Shown: positions 7,559-13,408 of the stretch, piece after piece | How the letters are laid out: the number at the start of each line of letters is the position of its first letter | How positions within the stretch are numbered: position 1 is the stretch's first letter | Assembly: GCA_035620975.1 (NCBI GenBank) | Contig: DASPFV010000328.1 | Location: forward strand, 1-16,291 | DNA: 16,291 nucleotides | Direction of reading: 5' to 3' | From: DASPFV01 sp035620975 | GTDB taxonomy: Bacteria; Acidobacteriota; Vicinamibacteria; Vicinamibacterales; 2-12-FULL-66-21 | Made by a program: the position numbers and the translations under genes | The notes under the pieces: model-generated | What the model was told of the DNA's origin: nothing | What the model saw: the letters and a program-made list of their open reading frames with translations, nothing else | Database searches by the model: none

Positions 7559-8464
7559 ATGTCCCCACTCGAAGGCGTTTACTCCGTACTTCCGACTCCG
7601 TTCACATCGACCGGCGACCTCGACGAGAACAGCCTGCGTTCGGTGGTCGACCTCTTCATCGGTGCCGGGGTCAACGGCGTCACCGCGCTCGGCGTGACCG
7701 GCGAGGTGGCCAGGCTCGACGAGGCGGAACGGCAGCGCGTGCTGGAGGTCGTGATCGAGCAGGTGAACGGGCGGATCGGCGTCGTCGCCGGCACGACGGC
7801 GGACGGCACCCGCACGTGCATCCAGTACAGCCGGCGCGCACGCGAGGTGGGTGCGACGGCGGTCATGGTGAGCCCGCCCCGGATGGCGAAGCTCAATTCC
7901 GACGCCGTTGTCCGGCATTACATCGCCCTGGCCGACGCGATCGACGTCGACATCGTCGTGCAGGACTATCCGCCGGTTTCCGGGTACACCATGGAGCCGG
8001 CCCTGCTGGTGCGCATCGCGCGGGAGGTGCCGCCGGCGCGCACCATCAAGCTCGAGGACCCGCCGACGCCGTTCAAGACCGCGCGGATTCTCGAGCAAGC
8101 CGAGGGCATGGACCTGCGGATCTTCGGCGGGCTGGGCGGCGTCTTCCTGCTCGAGGAGCTGCTGGCCGGCGCCACCGGCGCGATGACCGGCTTCGCCTAT
8201 CCCGAGATTCTGATCGAGATCGTCCGATTGTTCCGCGCAGGACGTGTGGACGAGGCGGCAGATGTCTTTTACCGGGCCGTGCCGCTCCTGCGCTTCGAGT
8301 TCCAGGAGGGGATCGGCATGGCCATCCGGAAGGCCCTGCTGCACCGCCGCGGCGCCCTCGCGAGCCCGATGACGCGGGCGCCGGCCCCGCAGCTGGACGC
8401 CGCGACCCGCGCAGCGCTCGACCGGGTGGTGGCGTGGGTCGAGCAGCGCGCCTCGGTGAAGTGA
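7559..8464 (+). CDS. DapA/N-acetylneuraminate lyase-family class I aldolase or lyase, not a true DapA
   Basis: A 301-residue TIM-barrel enzyme of the dihydrodipicolinate synthase/NAL superfamily, close to the usual length of about 290-300. The Schiff-base lysine is Lys164 in the motif RTIKLEDPPTP. The family loop GVTGE lies at 45-49 and the N-terminal VYSVLPTPFT at 7-16. Residues needed by real dihydrodipicolinate synthase are missing. By alignment to E. coli DapA, Thr44 is Val46, the Tyr-Tyr pair at 106-107 is replaced (motif SPPRMAK), Tyr133 is Gln135 (motif VQDYPPVSG) and the substrate-binding Arg138 is Val140. It therefore probably cleaves or condenses another 2-oxo acid, perhaps with Tyr137 in a catalytic role. 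ATG at 7559 was chosen because the family begins just before the V-x-x-x-x-TPF motif; its ribosome-binding site is weak. First gene of a plus-strand run with an SDR and a proline dehydrogenase. Confidence 0.85.
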   Translation: MSPLEGVYSVLPTPFTSTGDLDENSLRSVVDLFIGAGVNGVTALGVTGEVARLDEAERQRVLEVVIEQVNGRIGVVAGTTADGTRTCIQYSRRAREVGATAVMVSPPRMAKLNSDAVVRHYIALADAIDVDIVVQDYPPVSGYTMEPALLVRIAREVPPARTIKLEDPPTPFKTARILEQAEGMDLRIFGGLGGVFLLEELLAGATGAMTGFAYPEILIEIVRLFRAGRVDEAADVFYRAVPLLRFEFQEGIGMAIRKALLHRRGALASPMTRAPAPQLDAATRAALDRVVAWVEQRASVK

Positions 8465-8526
8465 TGAGATTTGAGTTTGACCGGCCGGATAACTCACAAC
8501 TCAGAACTCACAACTCAAAATCACAA
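8465..8526. repeat. AACTCAN heptamer repeat with opposed arm in operon spacer
   Basis: Directly after the aldolase stop, AACTCA is repeated four times in exact 7-base phase at 8491, 8498, 8505 and 8512. Upstream, TGAGTT at 8472-8477 is its inverse complement, and a perfect CCGGCCGG palindrome sits between them at 8481-8488. The transcript could form a hairpin of TGAGTT (8472-8477) with any of the downstream AACTCA units. The word differs from the GATTG/CAATC heptamers of the neighbouring operon, but the period and opposed-arm layout are the same. Confidence 0.65.
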
Positions 8527-8560
8527 ACCTACACCTGCCGGAAAGGAGCGCGCGGAGCAG

Positions 8561-9340
8561 ATGGACCTCGGACTCACGGGCAAGGTCGCCATGGTGGCTG
8601 GCGCGAGCCGCGGGCTCGGCTACGCCGTCGCGCAGGCGCTCTCGCGCGAGGGCGCGCACGTCTCGATGGCCTCCCGGGACGAGGCCGCCATCAGGGCCGC
8701 CGCCGGGCGGCTCGGCGGTGACACGCTGGCCGTCCCGCTCGACGTGCGGTCCGCCGACGGCATCGAACGGTGGGGCAGAGCTACCGAAGAGCGGTTCGGC
8801 GGCATCGACCTGCTCTTCGCCAACGCGGGCGGCCCCCCGGCGGGCGCCGTGCTGTCCTTCGACGATGCGGCGTGGCAGGATGCAGTGGACCTGCTGCTGT
8901 TCAGCACGATCCGGATGGTCCGCGCCGCGGTGCCGTCGATGCAGCGCCGCGGCGGCGGCGCCATCCTCGTCTCCACGTCATCGTCGGTGAAGGAGCCGAT
9001 CCAGAACCTGGGCCTCTCGACGGTCGTGCGGGCCTCGGTCTCGGCCCTCTCCAAGACGCTGGCCTTGGAGCTCGCGTCCAGCGGAATCCGCGTCAACCAG
9101 ATCGTGCCCGGCCGCATCGACACCGATCGGGTCCGCCAGCTCGACGAGATCAACGCGAAGAAACAGTCGGTGACCCCGGAGGAGGCCAGACGCCGCGCAC
9201 AGTCGGCCATCCCGCTCGCCCGCTACGGCGACCCGGAAGAGTACGGCCGAGTGGCCGCGTTCCTGCTGTCCGGCGCGGCGTCGTACATGACGGGCGCGAC
9301 CGTCCAGGTCGACGGCGGGCTCGTTCGCAGCGTGCTCTGA
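8561..9340 (+). CDS. SDR-family oxidoreductase-like protein with altered active site
   Basis: A 259-residue Rossmann-fold protein of the classical short-chain dehydrogenase/reductase length. The nucleotide-binding loop AGASRGLG is at 13-20, the structural NAG at 88-90, and the C-terminal family pattern YMTGATVQVDGG at 242-253. Acidic Asp61-Val matches the adenine-site DV. The catalytic YxxxK is absent: counting back from Lys165 in SKTLALEL, the Tyr position is Ser153 and the Lys position is Arg157 (motif STVVR). I recall other SDR-like proteins with a similar VKEPIxNLxLS...R pattern, so this may be a natural subfamily and not decay. The ATG at 8561 has GGAG at 8554-8557 and AAAGGAG at 8542-8548; a longer frame upstream would run through the spacer repeat. 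Ordinary calls would be 3-oxoacyl-ACP reductase or sugar dehydrogenase, but the altered active site makes either unsafe. Confidence 0.85.
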   Translation: MDLGLTGKVAMVAGASRGLGYAVAQALSREGAHVSMASRDEAAIRAAAGRLGGDTLAVPLDVRSADGIERWGRATEERFGGIDLLFANAGGPPAGAVLSFDDAAWQDAVDLLLFSTIRMVRAAVPSMQRRGGGAILVSTSSSVKEPIQNLGLSTVVRASVSALSKTLALELASSGIRVNQIVPGRIDTDRVRQLDEINAKKQSVTPEEARRRAQSAIPLARYGDPEEYGRVAAFLLSGAASYMTGATVQVDGGLVRSVL

Positions 9341-9418
9341 GATGGTCCCGATGTCAGCCGCCTCGGACGTCGAGCCGGGCCTTTCTCCACGTGACCGTCA
9401 GATGAGACAAGGTGATCG

Positions 9419-10348
9419 ATGGGCGTGATGCGCAGGGTGCTCCTCGCCGGGTCCACGAATGCGTGGCTGCGCGATCGCGCGACGAAGTACCCGTTCGTGC
9501 GACGGTCCGTCTCGCGCTTCATGCCCGGGGAGCGGATCGAGGACGCGCTGCGTGCCGCCGCGGAGCAGCGCGCGCTCGGCATCACGGCCATCCTGACTCA
9601 TCTGGGGGAGAACCTCACGAAGGCCGAGGAGGCCGACGAGGTCACGCGGCACTATCTGGAAGTCATGGACCGGGTGGCGGAGTCGGGCCTCGATGCCCAG
9701 ATTTCGATCAAGCCCACGCAGCTCGGGCTCGACCTGGACCGGGCCATGTGCGAGCGCAATCTCGACCGCCTCCTGGATCACGCCGCGCTGCGGAACACCG
9801 TCGTGTGGATCGACATGGAGAGCTCACCCTACGTCGATCCGACGCTCGACCTCTTCCGACGCAGCCGCGCGCGGACGCCCCGCGTCGGGGTGGCCCTGCA
9901 GGCGTACTTGTACCGGACGGAAAAGGATCTGGAGTCGCTGATCCCGCTCGGGCCGGCCATCCGGATTGTGAAAGGCGCTTACCTGGAGCCACCCGATCTG
10001 GCGCGGCCGGGAAGAGCCGACGTCGACCAGAGCTTCTATCGGCTCTGCGTCCGACTGATGCAGGAGGATGCGCGGCAGGCCGGCGCCCTGCTCCACATCG
10101 CCACGCACGACACCGCGCTCGCCGATCGCCTCAGCGCCTACATCGCGCAGAACCAGGTGCCGAAGTCGGCCTACGAGTTTGCCATGCTCTACGGCATTCA
10201 GCGGCAGCAGCAGCAGCGGCTCGTGCGCGAGGGGCAGCGGCTTCGCGTGCTCATCAGCTACGGCGAGCACTGGTTCCCGTGGTACATGCGCCGACTGGCC
10301 GAGCGCCCCGCCAACGTGTGGTTCGTCGCGAGGAACGTGTTCGATTAG
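9419..10348 (+). CDS. Proline dehydrogenase, monofunctional (PRODH)
   Basis: A 309-residue FAD enzyme that oxidises L-proline to 1-pyrroline-5-carboxylate and passes electrons to quinone at the membrane; this is the size of the Thermus/Deinococcus single-domain enzymes. Conserved positions are visible: Lys98 in ISIKPTQLGL, Asp132 in IDME, Arg166 in QAYLYR, Lys185 in VKGAYLEP, His230-Asp231 in IATHD, YEFAMLYG at 252-259, and the proline-carboxylate pair Arg291-Arg292 in YMRRLAERP (E. coli PutA Arg555/Arg556). All key residues are kept, unlike in its two upstream neighbours. The start at 9419 follows AAGGTG at 9409-9414. No P5C dehydrogenase domain is fused and none lies nearby, so the second step of proline breakdown must be encoded elsewhere. 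A closely related possibility is a hydroxyproline dehydrogenase. The 30 bases to the convergent outer-membrane gene hold no clear terminator. Confidence 0.93.
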   Translation: MGVMRRVLLAGSTNAWLRDRATKYPFVRRSVSRFMPGERIEDALRAAAEQRALGITAILTHLGENLTKAEEADEVTRHYLEVMDRVAESGLDAQISIKPTQLGLDLDRAMCERNLDRLLDHAALRNTVVWIDMESSPYVDPTLDLFRRSRARTPRVGVALQAYLYRTEKDLESLIPLGPAIRIVKGAYLEPPDLARPGRADVDQSFYRLCVRLMQEDARQAGALLHIATHDTALADRLSAYIAQNQVPKSAYEFAMLYGIQRQQQQRLVREGQRLRVLISYGEHWFPWYMRRLAERPANVWFVARNVFD

Positions 10349-10378
10349 GAGCCAGCGGCGTCCGGGCAGCTCCTTCGC

Positions 10379-12679
10379 TCAGAAGGCGAACCCCGACGAC
10401 AGGTGTACACGCGTATCACCGGTCTTCAGCCCTCTCGCGACGTCGAGATTGAGGCTGATGAATGGCGCGATGAGGAACAGGCCGGCGCCGGCGCCCCGGT
10501 GCCATGTCGCGTCCGTGCGGCGCTGGTCGAAGTTCCACGCCGCGCCCGCGTCGTAGAACCCCGTGAGGCCCAGCCGGGCATTGCTGAGTACCGACGTGAT
10601 CGGCACACGTATCTCCGCTGACGCTGCGAGCAGGCGGTCGCCGTCGAACGTGCCCGTCCTGAATCCCCGCAGCGTCTCGGACCCGCCGAGCAGCAGGCGT
10701 TCGTACGGCGGCAGGGTCGCGTCGGCCGCCGTGTAGCGGACACGCCCCGCGAGCACGATCTGCCTGAAGATCCCGAGATAGCCCCTCGCGTCCGTGGTGT
10801 AGCGGTCGATCCGGTGGCGATCGCGCACGTGGAGGCCCGTCCATCCCGCGCCGAGGACGACGGCGTTGCGCGGGAACGCGGGATCAGCGCGCGTGTCGAG
10901 GACCGCGTCGGCGCCGATCGCCCAGAGCGGGTCGTTGATCGTCCCGAACTCCACCGAGCTCTGCGACGCTTCGAACCCCGTGCGCACCACGCCCGCCACG
11001 TGCCGCTCGGCGCGCGCCCGGACCTCGACACGCTGATCGTCGATGCCGAAGTGCGGGTTCTCGCGCTGCGAGATTCCCCCGCTCGAACGGATGAGCGTCA
11101 GCGGGCCTCTCTCGAACGTCCGTTCGAATTCGAGCGCGGCGCGCCGCGTACCCCCCCAGGTGAGCGGCAGCGAGAGCCGCTCGCCGGTCCCCAGCAGGTC
11201 CACCGTGCTGATACGCCCGCCGTAGGTGAAGCCGTAGCCATCGGCGTAGGAGACGATTGGCAGGAACATGAGCCGGCTGCGGAGGCGCTGCCAGGGCCGG
11301 GCGGCGGGCCTGACGTCCGGCGATGCCTCGGTCACACCTGGACGCTCGTGCACGAGGAGGACGAGGACGACCTCGGCGGTGCTGGAGAGCGAACGGAATC
11401 GCTTGCGCACTTCCACCGTCTGGAAACGGCCCGATGCCTTCAGCCGCCGTTCGATGCCGTCGACGCCGTCCGCGGGCATCGACTGGCCGAGCGTGACACC
11501 TGCGAGCTCGAGCACGGCGTCGTCGGGCAGGAAGGCGTTCCCGTGAACCCGCAGCTCGACGATCCGCTCCGGTTCCTGATCGTCCGCGCCGTCGTCCACG
11601 AATGGCCCGCGGCCGGGCCGCTCCTCGGCGCCGTCGTAGGGGTCGCGAAAATCCTGACGCTCCCCTCGCGGGGCGCTCCGGCCCGGCACCGTGATCTTCG
11701 TCCTCACCTCCGCCTGCTGGTAATCGGAGAAGTGGCGCTCGTACGTGGCGTCGAACGAGCCGTTCGCCAGCGTCGCCCCGCCGCGAATCGTCATCGCGCG
11801 CGGGAGCCAGACGCCCGGGAACGGCTGGCTCATGACCATCGAGGCGTGGATGTCGTCCACGCGGACCAGCCAGGCACCGGGCAGGAAGTCCATCCAGACG
11901 TTGTCGAAGGTGTACTTGACGATCTGATGTTCGGCCGGATCCACCCAGAGGGTCACGAGCGCCGTCTTGTTCATCTGGCGCTCGATGCGGCGCCCGGTGT
12001 CGCGCTCGCGCTGGCGCTCGTCGCTCCGCCTTCGTTCCTGTCGTCCGGCCTGCGTCGCCTCGTCGCCTTCCCCTGGCCCTGCATCGCCTTTCTCGTCGTC
12101 GTCATCGGAGAACAGACGCTTCGGGTAGTACTCGATCCGGAGCACCTCGTGGCCGTCGAGCTGTTCTCGTCCCGCCAGGAGGTAGTTGCCAGGTTCGAAC
12201 TTGAACTCGAGGAAGTACGCTTCCGAGACGAACCGCGGCGTGGGCACTCCGCCGACGATCGTCGTCCCGTCTGCCGGAGACTCGGCTGAGTCGCTCCGGT
12301 CCCGCTCGTGCCTGCGGGCCAGGCGGCTCCGCTCGCGGCGGCTCCACTCGTCCTCGTAGTGCTGCCTGGCCTCGTCGCCGACATCCACCCCGTCGAACCG
12401 CAGCGGGCTCCTCACGTGCAGGCCATCCCGGACGTACCACCGGAAGTCGCGCCTCGTGCGGTACAGAGCCGTCCGGCCGGGGCCCAGCACTTCGATCTCT
12501 TCGCGCTCGTCCAGGACGTACTGCTCGAGCGTCTGCCGGTTGATCTCACGGCGGGCAAGGACTTTCTCCATGAAGGCATCGAGCTCGGCGGGAGGTTGCC
12601 CCCCGGCCGGGGAGGACATTGCCAGGGTGAGGGCGCACCACGAGACGACCATGAGCGGGCCGGGATGGTTGAGGGACAC
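10379..12679 (-). CDS. Omp85/BamA-type outer-membrane beta-barrel protein with N-terminal periplasmic domain
   Basis: A 766-residue exported protein. Residues 8-28 are a signal peptide (LMVVSWCALTLAMSSPAGG). Residues 30-330 form a periplasmic domain whose beta-rich stretches (YFLEFKFEPGNYLLAG, HEVLRIEYYPKRLF, ALVTLWVDPAEHQIVKY) resemble LolA/LolB-like lipoprotein-carrier folds; it holds a charged insert at about 191-235. A POTRA domain lies near 372-447 (IVELRVHGNAFLPDDAVL to VVLVLLVHERPG). The rest, about 465-766, is the barrel. LGGSETLRGFRTG (664-676) matches the Omp85 loop-6 (V/L)RG(F/Y) motif, and the protein ends in phenylalanine, typical of outer-membrane barrels. Family members insert proteins or move substrates across the outer membrane. 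The GTG at 12679 is chosen because minus-strand GGAGG precedes it by four bases; an ATG at 12742 would add 21 residues but has no ribosome-binding site. The LolA-like assignment is an inference. Confidence 0.87.
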   Translation of the reverse strand: MSLNHPGPLMVVSWCALTLAMSSPAGGQPPAELDAFMEKVLARREINRQTLEQYVLDEREEIEVLGPGRTALYRTRRDFRWYVRDGLHVRSPLRFDGVDVGDEARQHYEDEWSRRERSRLARRHERDRSDSAESPADGTTIVGGVPTPRFVSEAYFLEFKFEPGNYLLAGREQLDGHEVLRIEYYPKRLFSDDDDEKGDAGPGEGDEATQAGRQERRRSDERQRERDTGRRIERQMNKTALVTLWVDPAEHQIVKYTFDNVWMDFLPGAWLVRVDDIHASMVMSQPFPGVWLPRAMTIRGGATLANGSFDATYERHFSDYQQAEVRTKITVPGRSAPRGERQDFRDPYDGAEERPGRGPFVDDGADDQEPERIVELRVHGNAFLPDDAVLELAGVTLGQSMPADGVDGIERRLKASGRFQTVEVRKRFRSLSSTAEVVLVLLVHERPGVTEASPDVRPAARPWQRLRSRLMFLPIVSYADGYGFTYGGRISTVDLLGTGERLSLPLTWGGTRRAALEFERTFERGPLTLIRSSGGISQRENPHFGIDDQRVEVRARAERHVAGVVRTGFEASQSSVEFGTINDPLWAIGADAVLDTRADPAFPRNAVVLGAGWTGLHVRDRHRIDRYTTDARGYLGIFRQIVLAGRVRYTAADATLPPYERLLLGGSETLRGFRTGTFDGDRLLAASAEIRVPITSVLSNARLGLTGFYDAGAAWNFDQRRTDATWHRGAGAGLFLIAPFISLNLDVARGLKTGDTRVHLSSGFAF

Positions 12680-12751
12680 GCGTCCTCCACGTGCGGGGCT
12701 GGCTCCCGTTTGAGACGATGGCAGCGGGACGGAAGTTCGCATTCAGGGACT

Positions 12752-12800
12752 CTCGCACCCGGGGCACTCTCGCACCGAGGGCACCTGGTGCACCGATGGC
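12752..12800. repeat. Repeat block A, copy 1 (TCGCACCCAGGGCAC-type units)
   Basis: Two 15-base units (12753-12767 and 12770-12784) 17 bases apart are followed by a 16-base tail. Within the tail, GCACC-T-GGTGC (12781-12791) is a short inverted repeat. The whole 49-base block matches 15588-15636 at 46 of 49 positions, and the last 23 bases are identical. It lies in the divergent spacer between the outer-membrane gene and the [2Fe-2S] gene, so it may also overlap their promoters. Confidence 0.85.
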
Positions 12801-12838
12801 GCCGGTCCCCCGGCACCTACCGGAGTAGAATCCCAGAC

Positions 12839-13309
12839 ATGTCGCCCTACGCCCTTTCGGTGAACGGCCGGACGCATGAGGTTCAGGGGGAGCCCGGCGA
12901 CAGCCTGTTGTCGGTGCTGCGCTCCGAACTGGGGTTGACCGGCTCGAAGTTCGGCTGTGGTGAGGGCTACTGCGGCGCGTGCACCGTTCTGGTGGACGGC
13001 CAGCTCGCGCGGTCGTGCACGACGCGCCTGGCCGCCGTGGCGGGGAAGGCCATCACCACGATCGAAGGGCTGTCGGATAGCGATCGCCTGCACCCCGTGC
13101 AGCAGGCCTTCCTCGACGAGGAAGCGTTCCAGTGCGGGTACTGCACGCCCGGCATGGTGATGGCCACGGTGGCGCTGTTGCGCACCCGGCCGAACCCGAC
13201 GGCGGCCGACATCGCGAAGATGCTCGACCGCAACGTCTGCCGTTGCGGGACTTATCTCAGAATCGTCAAAGCCATCCAGCGCGCCGCGAAGGCGAGCGCA
13301 TCGGCCTGA
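12839..13309 (+). CDS. iorA: [2Fe-2S] subunit of molybdenum hydroxylase (isoquinoline 1-oxidoreductase alpha-like, xanthine dehydrogenase family)
   Basis: A 156-residue small subunit that carries two [2Fe-2S] clusters and relays electrons from the molybdenum centre. The plant-ferredoxin-type cluster is bound by Cys40, Cys45, Cys48 and Cys60 (KFGCGEGYCGACTV, RSC). The C-terminal helical domain binds the second cluster with Cys99, Cys102, Cys134 and Cys136 (FQCGYCTPGM, NVCRCGTY). Length and motifs match IorA, CoxS and related subunits; the large partner follows 99 bases downstream. The ATG at 12839 is the natural family start. GGAG at 12822-12825 is 13 bases away, too far for a good ribosome-binding site, and TAGAAT at 12826-12831 could be a -10 element that would give a nearly leaderless message. 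The last 35 bases of the gene belong to a 52-base block repeated downstream of the large-subunit gene. Confidence 0.93.
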   Translation: MSPYALSVNGRTHEVQGEPGDSLLSVLRSELGLTGSKFGCGEGYCGACTVLVDGQLARSCTTRLAAVAGKAITTIEGLSDSDRLHPVQQAFLDEEAFQCGYCTPGMVMATVALLRTRPNPTAADIAKMLDRNVCRCGTYLRIVKAIQRAAKASASA

Positions 13310-13326
13310 CAGTCGGACTGCCGGGC
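13275..13326. repeat. Repeat block B, copy 1 (3' end of the [2Fe-2S] subunit gene)
   Basis: This 52-base block spans the last codons and stop of the [2Fe-2S] gene plus 17 bases beyond. It matches 15647-15698 at 49 of 52 positions. The three differences are single substitutions near the middle and end. The copy downstream preserves the same reading and stop (VQRAAKTSASA-stop compared with IQRAAKASASA-stop). Confidence 0.9.
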
Positions 13327-13408
13327 ATGCGGCTGGCAGGCCTGGGCCGTCGAGCGCTGGACACTGGAGTCCCGGAAGGCTCGCACGTGAAAGCTGAAGG
13401 CCGAGACC

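Noticed and set aside
7409..8497. Extension of the permease 2 frame upstream of 7408 by 363 codons
   Set aside because: It is antisense to the aldolase gene, has no membrane-protein character, and a strong GGAGG marks 7408 as the true start.
10348..10373. Bidirectional terminator between PRODH and the outer-membrane gene (GGAGC ... GCTCC)
   Set aside because: Only five base pairs with a loop of about 16 bases and no T-run.
10814..12289. 491-codon open frame on the plus strand opposite the outer-membrane protein gene
   Set aside because: No recognisable domain; shadow of the Omp85-type gene.
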